DNA of 11,577 nt from Bacteroidales bacterium (GTDB taxonomy: Bacteria > Bacteroidota > Bacteroidia > Bacteroidales > Lentimicrobiaceae), in the NCBI GenBank assembly GCA_022837485.1, contig JALHHH010000004.1:1-11577 (forward strand), given 5' to 3'. The notes beneath the pieces were generated by a model, which was not told the origin of the DNA, searched no databases, and saw nothing but the letters and a program-made list of their open reading frames with translations. Of this stretch, positions 5,668-11,577 are shown piece after piece (position 1 is the stretch's first letter; each line of letters starts with the position of its first letter). Position numbers and translations under genes: made by a program.

Positions 5668-8049
5668 ATGAACGAAGTTGCATATATTGGCGAACATCTT
5701 GCTCCTGCGATTGCTGGTCGCATCCTGATCTACCTTTCACTGCTTGCAGGAATTTTTTCTCTTTACTTTTATTCGAGGTTGTTCAAAACCGATCCTTCAC
5801 AGGAAATCCGGATAAGGCTTTACGGACGCGTGGCTTACTGGGTACAGACTCTGTCGTTTCTGGGAACAGGCCTTATCCTTATGTATATCATTGTACAGCA
5901 TTACTTTGAATATGCTTACGTTTTCAAGCACAGCTCGTCACTGATGCCGGACAAATACATTATCTCGAGTTTCTGGGCAGGGCAGGAGGGAAGTTTTCTT
6001 CTGTGGGGAATTTTTATTGCCCTTTTCGGAATAGGAGCCATGTATACATCGCGCAAGCTGGAAGGCGGTGTAATGTGGGTGCTTTCTCTTGCTTTGGTTT
6101 TTCTGAATACCATGATCTTAGGGATCAGCGTCTTTGGGTTATCCATTGGAAGCGATCCGTTTATTTTATTGCGGGAAGTGCCTGAAAATATGGCCAATGA
6201 GTTTTTTAAACATCCCAACTACCTCAGCTTTATCCGTGATGGTAACGGACTTAACCCTTTGCTTGAGAACCCCTGGATGGTGATTCATCCCCCTCTTTTG
6301 TTTATGGGTTATGCCTCCGCGTTGTTTCCTTATGCCCTTGCTTTTGCATCTCTGGTTCAAAAGGACAAGCGTTACTGGCTAAAACCGGTGTTGCCGTGGA
6401 TTTCGCTGACGATCGGACTGTTGGGTATAGGTCTTATCCTGGGTGGTGCCTGGGCCTATCAGTCGCTTACCTTCGGTGGTTTCTGGGCCTGGGATCCGGT
6501 AGAAAATGCTTCGCTGGTTCCCTGGATGGTTCTTGTGGCAGCACTCCACTATCTGCTGCTTTCGTATAAACGCGACAAATATTACTACGGAACGTATATC
6601 TTTACATTCTTTGGTTTTATCATGGTGGTTTATGCCAGTTACCTTACCCGATCGGGTGTGCTGGGTGAAACATCGGTACATGCGTTTGGCGATGATGGCC
6701 GCAGTTTTCAGTTGATACTCTTTACTCTCACGTTTGTGCTGATGCCCGTGATTCTGCTGGTTAAAAACAGGAAAAACATCCGTGCCAACGATCTGCCTGA
6801 ACTGTTTACCCGCGAATTTCTAATGATGTATGGTGCCATAGTAATGCTTCTGGCTGCGTTTCAAGTTATCAGCACTACATCGGTACCAGTAATCAACAAA
6901 GTGTTTGGTACAAACATGGCACCTCCTTCCGATGTGGTGAATTTTTATAATACCTGGCAGCTTCCGTTTGCCATCATTATGACCCTTTTGCTGGCACTTG
7001 CCCAGTATCTTAACTATGGAAAGAATGAATTTAGGACTTTTGCCCGCAACATCATATACCCGTTTGTACTATCGTTGGTTCTGGCTGTTGCCGGATTCTT
7101 CATCGATCGAGACATGAGCGTGGTACACGGGGTGTTTCTTTTCTGCATACTGTTTGCTACTTTCACTTCCATTGCATATCTCTTCCGGTTTGCTACTAAA
7201 ATCAGCAATGCCGCTGCAGGAATTACACACGTTGGATTCGGGATCTTCCTTCTGGGCGTTCTGATAACGTTTGCCAATACCGAAACCCTGTCCAAAGGCA
7301 GCGTTCCGGGAATGCCGGGCGGTGGCGACAATATGATGCTCTTTAAGGACCAGATTAAACCTCTAGGCAGCTATTACGTGAATTATACCGGAAGTGAGGA
7401 TGTACGGGATGAGACTTTCCATCAGGTCGATTTCCTTGAAAAAGGCCCCGATGGTCAGTTTTATCATAAATTCTCACTCTATCCATCGGTGAAGTACAAT
7501 TCTATGATGGGGAATGTACATAACCCGGATACCAGAAATATGCTGTCGGGCGATATTTACATGTACGTGACGTTCGCTCAGGACAGGTCGCAGCGTTTGC
7601 CCGGAGGATTTGTGCTTTCCGGTCATACTGAGTTTTCACTGGGCGATACGCTCATGGCCGGAAATACTCCGGTTTTGTTTGATTCACTGTACATCAGCGA
7701 TATGAGTTCTGATGCAGAACAGATTTCGATTGTTGCACGTCTGAAAGCTGCCGACAGCCTTGGAGCAATACAGTCGTATCCGCTTAAATATAGCGTAAGT
7801 GCAGGTCAGGCCGATATGGGGTATGCCGATATCAGCGGAACCAAATACCGTTTGCGCTTCGATGGTGTTTCGGAACGTGCCGAAACCATTCATGTTGGCA
7901 TTTATGAAAAGCAACTCGATTTTATCGTTGTAAAGGTGCTGCACTTTCCGTGGATATTTATTCTCTGGACCGGTTCGGTAATTATGTTTCTCGGGCTGAC
8001 TGTTTCAACGTGGAAACGGGCTGTAAAAGCACGAAAAGTTACCGGGTAG
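5668..8049 (+). CDS. ccmF: CcmF-type cytochrome c haem lyase / assembly protein
   Basis: 793 residues from the ATG at 5668. CcmF attaches haem to apocytochrome c at the periplasmic side of the inner membrane, as part of the System I (Ccm) route. Seen here: many membrane helices in the first 540 residues; WAGQEGSFLLW (103-113); the tryptophan-rich haem-handling signature FWAWDPVENASLVPW (272-286); and the four histidine positions expected for CcmF, namely H207 in VIHPPLLFMGY, H294 in AALHYLL, H338 in SVHAFGDD and H521 in ITHVGFGIF. Their spacing is close to that known for the E. coli protein. A periplasmic domain spans about 545-755, and a final helix (about 765-785) ends in a basic tail. An in-frame GTG at 5590 would add 26 residues that look unlike this family, so I reject it. 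No ccmA-E or cytochrome gene is in view. The name ccsA is also used for such proteins in this phylum. Confidence 0.9.
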   Translation: MNEVAYIGEHLAPAIAGRILIYLSLLAGIFSLYFYSRLFKTDPSQEIRIRLYGRVAYWVQTLSFLGTGLILMYIIVQHYFEYAYVFKHSSSLMPDKYIISSFWAGQEGSFLLWGIFIALFGIGAMYTSRKLEGGVMWVLSLALVFLNTMILGISVFGLSIGSDPFILLREVPENMANEFFKHPNYLSFIRDGNGLNPLLENPWMVIHPPLLFMGYASALFPYALAFASLVQKDKRYWLKPVLPWISLTIGLLGIGLILGGAWAYQSLTFGGFWAWDPVENASLVPWMVLVAALHYLLLSYKRDKYYYGTYIFTFFGFIMVVYASYLTRSGVLGETSVHAFGDDGRSFQLILFTLTFVLMPVILLVKNRKNIRANDLPELFTREFLMMYGAIVMLLAAFQVISTTSVPVINKVFGTNMAPPSDVVNFYNTWQLPFAIIMTLLLALAQYLNYGKNEFRTFARNIIYPFVLSLVLAVAGFFIDRDMSVVHGVFLFCILFATFTSIAYLFRFATKISNAAAGITHVGFGIFLLGVLITFANTETLSKGSVPGMPGGGDNMMLFKDQIKPLGSYYVNYTGSEDVRDETFHQVDFLEKGPDGQFYHKFSLYPSVKYNSMMGNVHNPDTRNMLSGDIYMYVTFAQDRSQRLPGGFVLSGHTEFSLGDTLMAGNTPVLFDSLYISDMSSDAEQISIVARLKAADSLGAIQSYPLKYSVSAGQADMGYADISGTKYRLRFDGVSERAETIHVGIYEKQLDFIVVKVLHFPWIFILWTGSVIMFLGLTVSTWKRAVKARKVTG

Positions 8050-8078
8050 CCTCCGCGGGATTTTTGTATTTTAGCGGC

Positions 8079-8876
8079 ATGATGGCAGAGAAAATTATTC
8101 GTTCGGTTTCTTTTGCCGGTGCCGGAAATGTTGCACACCACCTGGCACCCGCATTCAGCAGAGCTGGCTGCAAGATTCGTCATATTATCAGCCGGACTTC
8201 CGGAAGTGCTGCAATTCTGGCTGCTGCTGTTAATGCGCAGGCAGGAACGGATATTTCAGTTTTCGACGATAGTACCGATCTGCTGGTAATCGCAATTCCC
8301 GATAACTCAATTCCTGAATTTGCCGACGCACTTCAGAAAACGGGCCGGTTTCAGGGGGTAGTTGTGCATACTTCCGGATCGCAACCTCTGGATGTGCTGT
8401 CGAAACGATTTGCAAAATGCGGCGTTTTCTATCCTCTTCAGTCGTTCAGCCGCTACAGCAACCCCATGGTTGATGAAATTCCTGTATGCATAGAAGCTTC
8501 CCGGCCCGAAACTGCTGGCCTTCTGAAAGAACTTGCATCCAGAATTTCAGGAGATGTCAGGGATATCAACTCCGATCAGCGTGCAGTCATTCACCTGTCG
8601 GCAGTTTTCGCATCAAACTTTACAAATCATATGTATGCTCTGGCTACTGATCTGCTTAAGCCAACCGGCGTGGCACCCGATATCCTTTATCCGCTGATCA
8701 GGGAAACCGCCTTAAGGCTCCGCGGACAGGACCCCGCAATGCTGCAGACCGGACCTGCTGTTCGCGGAGATCAGTCTACCATACAGCGACATCTGGAAAT
8801 GCTGGCAAAAAGTCCGGAAATTCAGGAAATGTATAAAACACTCAGCAACAGCATCGCTAAGTTGAAACAACGATAA
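8079..8876 (+). CDS. Rossmann-like and DUF2520 domain protein (putative NAD(P)-dependent oxidoreductase)
   Basis: 265 residues. The N-terminal nucleotide-binding fold has the glycine motif FAGAGNVAHHLA (12-23), then a strand LLVIAIPDNSI and the VVVHTSGSQPLDVL turn, as in 6-phosphogluconate-dehydrogenase-like and F420-type oxidoreductases. The middle GVFYPLQSFS motif and the all-helical C-terminal half, with HLSAVFASNFTNHMY and GPAVRGDQ, are characteristic of DUF2520. The substrate is unknown. Two adjacent ATG codons (8079 and 8082) lie where the family begins. An earlier in-frame ATG at 7950 lies inside the ccmF gene and adds a non-homologous leader, so I did not use it. It begins 30 bp after the ccmF stop. 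T-rich elements GATTTTTG (8059-8066) and TATTTTAG (8067-8074) might be a weak -7 site. It precedes the KdsC-like gene by 15 bp and is surely co-transcribed with it. Confidence 0.85.
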   Translation: MMAEKIIRSVSFAGAGNVAHHLAPAFSRAGCKIRHIISRTSGSAAILAAAVNAQAGTDISVFDDSTDLLVIAIPDNSIPEFADALQKTGRFQGVVVHTSGSQPLDVLSKRFAKCGVFYPLQSFSRYSNPMVDEIPVCIEASRPETAGLLKELASRISGDVRDINSDQRAVIHLSAVFASNFTNHMYALATDLLKPTGVAPDILYPLIRETALRLRGQDPAMLQTGPAVRGDQSTIQRHLEMLAKSPEIQEMYKTLSNSIAKLKQR

Positions 8877-8891
8877 GCAAAATCTGACCTT

Positions 8892-9413
8892 ATGACCAAT
8901 TTCAGGGAAGACCTTCCCAATATCACAACCTTGATTTTTGATTACGATGGAGTGCTTACCAACGGTGTAGTACTTATTACTAATTCGGGTGACCAGCTCC
9001 GTACGGGTCATGTGAAAGATGGCTATGCCCTTCAGCTGGCTATAAAAAGCGGATATCGTGTTGCCGTAATTTCCGGTGGCTACTCCGAATCGATGCGGCA
9101 CCGCTGCAATGCACTCAAACTTCAGGACGTTTTTTTAGGTGTTGAGAATAAACTGGAGGTCTTTGAGACGTACCTGAAAGATAATAACCTGACACCGGAA
9201 GAGGTGCTATATATGGGTGACGATATACCGGATTACGAGGTTATGCGCAGAGCAGGGATGCCGGTCTGTCCTGCCGATGCAGCCGAGGAAATTCGTCAGA
9301 TCAGCCGATATATCTCCCATTCCAGAGGAGGCGAGGGCTGTGTGCGCGATGTAATTGAACAGGTAATGAAAGTTCAGGGCAAGTGGATGAACGGCAACGC
9401 TTTCCATTGGTAA
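8892..9413 (+). CDS. KdsC-like HAD phosphatase (3-deoxy-D-manno-octulosonate 8-phosphate phosphatase family)
   Basis: 173 residues, slightly shorter than E. coli KdsC, with no cap domain, as in the tetrameric C0 HAD group. Motifs: the nucleophile and acid pair D17/D19 in FDYDGVLTNG; motif II serine S61 in AVISGGYS; lysine K87 in GVENK; the Mg-binding acidic pair D110/D111 in YMGDDIPDYEVM; and the C-terminal SRGGEGCVRDVIEQV, which in this family reaches a neighbouring subunit's active site. Family enzymes remove phosphate from KDO-8-phosphate or related 2-keto-3-deoxy sugar acids in lipopolysaccharide or sialic-acid-type pathways. The ISGG at motif II replaces the TGR of enterobacterial KdsC, as I recall for Bacteroidota members, so KDO-8-P as substrate is likely but not proven. 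No kdsA, kdsB or kdsD lies nearby. Cytosolic. It follows the DUF2520 gene by 15 bp. Confidence 0.85.
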   Translation: MTNFREDLPNITTLIFDYDGVLTNGVVLITNSGDQLRTGHVKDGYALQLAIKSGYRVAVISGGYSESMRHRCNALKLQDVFLGVENKLEVFETYLKDNNLTPEEVLYMGDDIPDYEVMRRAGMPVCPADAAEEIRQISRYISHSRGGEGCVRDVIEQVMKVQGKWMNGNAFHW

Positions 9414-9453
9414 CAGTGCGGATGATAGCGCGAAGATACCATTGCGGTAAACA

Positions 9454-9483
9454 TTGCATCAAAGCAGCTTGAATTATAATTTG
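9454..9483 (+). promoter_or_regulatory. possible internal promoter before the UbiA-family gene
   Basis: TTG at 9454-9456 and TATAATTTG at 9475-9483 are 18 bp apart. The second resembles the TAnnTTTG -7 element with one extra base. The start codon at 9494 would then be almost leaderless. The 80 bp gap, larger than the other gaps in this run, supports some local control, but the evidence is weak. Confidence 0.3.
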
Positions 9484-9493
9484 GCACCCAAAA

Positions 9494-10456
9494 ATGAGCA
9501 TAAGCAACCCAACCCGAATTTCAGCCTTTTTTAAACTGGTACGCTGGCCTAACCTATTGGTAATAGCATTGACTCAGTTTTTGCTAAAGTATTTTGTTTT
9601 TAATTTTTTCTTTACTGAAACCGGAATTGAATTTACCAGTACTGTGCTGGAATTCACTGCACTGGTGTTTGCTACGGTGCTGGTTGCAGCCGGTGGTTAT
9701 ATTATAAACGATTACTTTGATGTGGAAAATGATACGATCAATAAGCCGGAAAGAGTGATTGTTGAACGTATATTCAGCAGGCAGGAAGCTCTTGCCATGT
9801 ATTATGCCTTCAATATTCTGGCTTTGCTTGCAGGGGTTTATGTTGCATATCGCACATCCTCATTAAGCATGGGGCTGATCTTTCCGGCCGTTGCTATGCT
9901 GCTTTGGCTCTATGCAGCTGATTATAAACGAAGTTTGATTCTCGGAAATGTCATTGTTGCCGGTTTGTCTTCAATGGTGCTGCTCATTGTATGGCTGTCG
10001 GGATTCTACAGCCTGAAACTGTCTCCTGAATCCTTCATTTCAGCAAGGCCTGTGCTGCCGCATATTACGCGTTTTACAATGGGTTATACCGTCTTCGCTT
10101 TCCTGGTAAGTCTTGCAAGGGAGCTGATAAAAGATATGGAAGATGCCGAAGGCGACAGGGAGGCCGGGTGTCGTACTTTTCCTGTCGCTTATGGATTGGA
10201 CGCTTCCCGTAAGCTTTTTATCGGCCTTATAATTCTGGTAAACGTATTGCTTTCACTGGCAGTTGTCTGGCTGGAATTGGCATCCTACCCGCTGACAGCC
10301 ATTGGTTTGGGTTTGTTTGGGATGCTGCCCGCACTTTCCATTCTCTTTGTTGCTTTCCGGGTGAAGGACAGGATGGGCTATGCGCGATTAAGTTTATCGT
10401 TGAAATTGCTGATGCTTTTAGGTGTGCTGAGTATGATCACAATCCCGCTTAATTAA
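9494..10456 (+). CDS. UbiA-family prenyltransferase, annotated type geranylgeranylglycerol-phosphate geranylgeranyltransferase
   Basis: 320 residues with about eight to nine hydrophobic helices. Both Asp-rich motifs of the UbiA superfamily are intact: N72-D73-Y-F-D76-V-E-N-D80 with the following TINKPERVI, and the second motif RELIKDMEDAEGD, with D214, D217 and D221. These bind Mg-diphosphate of a polyprenyl donor at the cytosolic side of the inner membrane. The opening KLVRWPNLLVIALTQ is typical of the subgroup close to archaeal digeranylgeranylglyceryl-phosphate synthase and the Bacteroidota proteins annotated after it. Quinone prenyltransferases such as MenA or UbiA are alternatives, but no quinone-synthesis gene is nearby. 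The acceptor is unproven. The ATG at 9494 directly starts the family N-terminus. It is followed by Maf at 14 bp, so both are probably on one transcript. Confidence 0.85.
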   Translation: MSISNPTRISAFFKLVRWPNLLVIALTQFLLKYFVFNFFFTETGIEFTSTVLEFTALVFATVLVAAGGYIINDYFDVENDTINKPERVIVERIFSRQEALAMYYAFNILALLAGVYVAYRTSSLSMGLIFPAVAMLLWLYAADYKRSLILGNVIVAGLSSMVLLIVWLSGFYSLKLSPESFISARPVLPHITRFTMGYTVFAFLVSLARELIKDMEDAEGDREAGCRTFPVAYGLDASRKLFIGLIILVNVLLSLAVVWLELASYPLTAIGLGLFGMLPALSILFVAFRVKDRMGYARLSLSLKLLMLLGVLSMITIPLN

Positions 10457-10470
10457 GAATTCAGAGCCTT

Positions 10471-11067
10471 ATGATAAATCCTCTGAGCAATTTTCCGTTT
10501 CGTGTAATTCTTGCATCCCAGTCGCCACGCAGGCAAATGCTTCTGAAAGAAACCGGGCTGGATTTTGAAATACAGGTAAAGCCGACAGCCGAAGATTATC
10601 CTGAAGGTTTGCAGAGAGAAGAGATTGCATTGTACGTCAGCCGCAAAAAGGCCGAAGCTTTTGACTTGTCGGAATACGGTGAAAATACCCTGCTGATAAC
10701 GGCCGATACTATTGTCTGGCTTAATGGAGAATGCATTGGTAAGCCCGGGGATGAAAAAGAAGCAGTACAGATGCTTTCAAAGTTGTCGGGGAACATGCAC
10801 ACCGTAAGCACCGGTGTTTGCCTGGTCAGCCTTAATAAATACAGGGAATTTTATGTTAACACCGATGTGTATTTCAGAAAGCTGAAGGATGAAGAGATTG
10901 CGTATTACGTGGAAACCTGGCGTCCTTTCGATAAAGCCGGCGCCTATGGAATACAGGAATGGATAGGCTACGTTGGAGTTAACCGCATCGAAGGGTCGTA
11001 TTTCAACGTCATGGGATTGCCTGTTCAACGCCTCTATTGTGAACTCCGTTCTTTTGTTGCCCAATAA
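10471..11067 (+). CDS. maf: Maf-family nucleoside triphosphate pyrophosphatase (dTTP/UTP type)
   Basis: 198 residues, the normal Maf length. Motifs: ILASQSPRRQMLL (13-25) forming the phosphate-binding loop; the catalytic D79 in TADTIVW; GKP (90-92); a conserved H110-x-V-x-T-G stretch; and the C-terminal DKAGAYGIQEW (154-164) and RIEGSYFNVMGLP (172-184). The GIQ and Y-x-N-V-x-GLP forms are those of the YhdE type, which hydrolyses dTTP, UTP and some modified pyrimidine nucleotides to monophosphates, rather than the YceF type acting on m7GTP. Septum-inhibition is the older description of the family. The protein is cytosolic. It lies 14 bp after the UbiA-family gene and is the last gene of the run, as a 200 bp gap with a new promoter follows. 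No strong terminator is seen after it. Confidence 0.93.
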   Translation: MINPLSNFPFRVILASQSPRRQMLLKETGLDFEIQVKPTAEDYPEGLQREEIALYVSRKKAEAFDLSEYGENTLLITADTIVWLNGECIGKPGDEKEAVQMLSKLSGNMHTVSTGVCLVSLNKYREFYVNTDVYFRKLKDEEIAYYVETWRPFDKAGAYGIQEWIGYVGVNRIEGSYFNVMGLPVQRLYCELRSFVAQ

Positions 11068-11193
11068 TAATGATTCAAGGGATAGCCATTTTTCAACCGG
11101 GGTATGGATTATCTGCCAGCGGCAATTGATATTTAACTTCTTTTCCTTACAATCGCTGCTTTTCCAAAGTCATTAGCGGTTCTTGTCCTGAAC
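11068..11193. other. intergenic gap after maf with no recognisable element
   Basis: I see no tRNA-like cloverleaf, T-tracted hairpin or convincing small gene in these 126 bp between the maf stop and the DUF502 promoter region. The stretch is only moderately AT-rich. Confidence 0.5.
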
Positions 11194-11233
11194 TTAACGG
11201 GTTAAAGCCCTAAAAGGATTACCTTTGTAATCC
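11194..11233 (+). promoter_or_regulatory. promoter of the DUF502 gene overlapped by two inverted repeats
   Basis: TACCTTTG at 11220-11227 is an exact TAnnTTTG -7 element. It lies inside a perfect 7 bp dyad, GGATTAC (11216-11222), CTTT, GTAATCC (11227-11233). A second dyad, TTAAC (11194-11198), GG, GTTAA (11201-11205), covers the place where a -33 element would lie. Transcription would start near 11234 with a leader of about 37 nt before 11271. The dyads could be operator half-sites or, for the first, an RNA or cruciform hairpin without T-tract. Confidence 0.5.
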
Positions 11234-11270
11234 CTGACTTAAGCAGGTTTTCGTTTGTAATAAATTGACT

Positions 11271-11577
11271 ATGAGTAAATCCGGATTTTGGGGCAAATTG
11301 CTTGCCTGGTTTTTGCAGGGATTGCTGTTTATAGCTCCTTTTGCTCTTACCGTTTACATTATTATTGTGTCATTCAACTTTGTTGACGGCATACTTACCG
11401 GCGTGATTTACGATATCTTTGGATTTAAGATCCCGGGTCTTGGGTTAATGGTTATTATCCTGGCAATCACTCTGATTGGTTTTCTTGGATCATCCATCAT
11501 TTTCAGGCCAATGATGATGTATTTTGATAAGATCATCAGTCAGGCTCCTCTGGTTAAAGTTATTTATACTTCAATCA
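11271..11577 (+). CDS. DUF502-family membrane protein, 5' part
   Basis: 102 complete codons before the window ends. The N-terminus has the form of DUF502 proteins: a short basic head, one helix (FLQGLLFIAPFALTVYIIIV, about residues 14-33), a loop (about 34-60) carrying IPGLG, then a second helix (LMVIILAITLIGFLG) and the FDKIISQAPLVKVIYTSI segment, which in relatives reads P-L/V-x-x-x-IY. DUF502 proteins are small inner-membrane proteins of unknown role. The plant relatives, as I recall, include COV-like proteins. It is separated from maf by 203 bp and has its own promoter with palindromes, so it is probably regulated separately. Confidence 0.85.
   Translation, partial: MSKSGFWGKLLAWFLQGLLFIAPFALTVYIIIVSFNFVDGILTGVIYDIFGFKIPGLGLMVIILAITLIGFLGSSIIFRPMMMYFDKIISQAPLVKVIYTSI

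Noticed and set aside
7950..8078. Upstream ATG extending the DUF2520 gene into ccmF
   Set aside because: It overlaps the ccmF 3' end by 100 bp in another frame and adds residues before the glycine motif that do not resemble the family.
9442..9458. Direct repeat ATTGC before the UbiA-family gene
   Set aside because: A five-base repeat is too short to distinguish from chance.
10973..11176. Short open frame (67 codons) from the end of maf into the following gap
   Set aside because: It starts within maf in another frame, with no promoter or family-like features.

Overview
The window looks like chromosomal DNA from a member of the Bacteroidota, probably the Bacteroidales or a nearby order. Three things point there. 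Promoter-like elements match the phylum's TAnnTTTG -7 consensus instead of TATAAT. Starts lack clear Shine-Dalgarno sites and have A-rich leaders. The downstream gene order (DUF2520 Rossmann protein, KdsC-like HAD phosphatase, UbiA prenyltransferase, Maf, DUF502) is, as I recall, typical of this phylum. I see no rRNA, tRNA, CRISPR, transposase or phage gene.

Layout. Positions 1-2800, all on +, hold the 3' end of a small membrane protein gene, a membrane-anchored OmpH/Skp-like protein, a terminator, a family-2-like glycosyltransferase and a MarC-family membrane protein. Enolase (2981-4267) follows under its own promoter and ends at a strong two-way hairpin terminator. It shares that terminator with a convergent GNAT-like gene (4336-5484, -). 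A divergent intergenic region then leads into a large CcmF-type cytochrome c haem lyase (5668-8049, +). A compact + strand run follows: DUF2520 Rossmann protein (8079-8876), KdsC-like phosphatase (8892-9413), UbiA prenyltransferase (9494-10456) and Maf nucleotide pyrophosphatase (10471-11067). After about 200 bp containing a promoter with two dyads, a DUF502 membrane protein begins and runs off the end.

How the genes relate. The first block is envelope-oriented: periplasmic chaperone-like, glycosyl transfer and membrane protein. Enolase is central glycolysis. CcmF implies a System I-type cytochrome c maturation pathway and hence periplasmic c-type cytochromes, although no other ccm gene is in view. 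The 8.1-11.1 kb run joins a putative dehydrogenase, a 3-deoxy-sugar-acid phosphatase, a polyprenyl transferase and a nucleotide-sanitising enzyme. The first three could concern envelope or lipid biosynthesis, but a joint pathway is inference.

No unmistakably new system is visible. The points most worth a second look are the conserved DUF2520-KdsC-UbiA-Maf cluster with a possible archaeal-type ether-lipid prenyltransferase, the palindrome covering the -7 element before DUF502, and a base-composition shift from about 55% to about 40% G+C across the window (hand counts of sampled lines).
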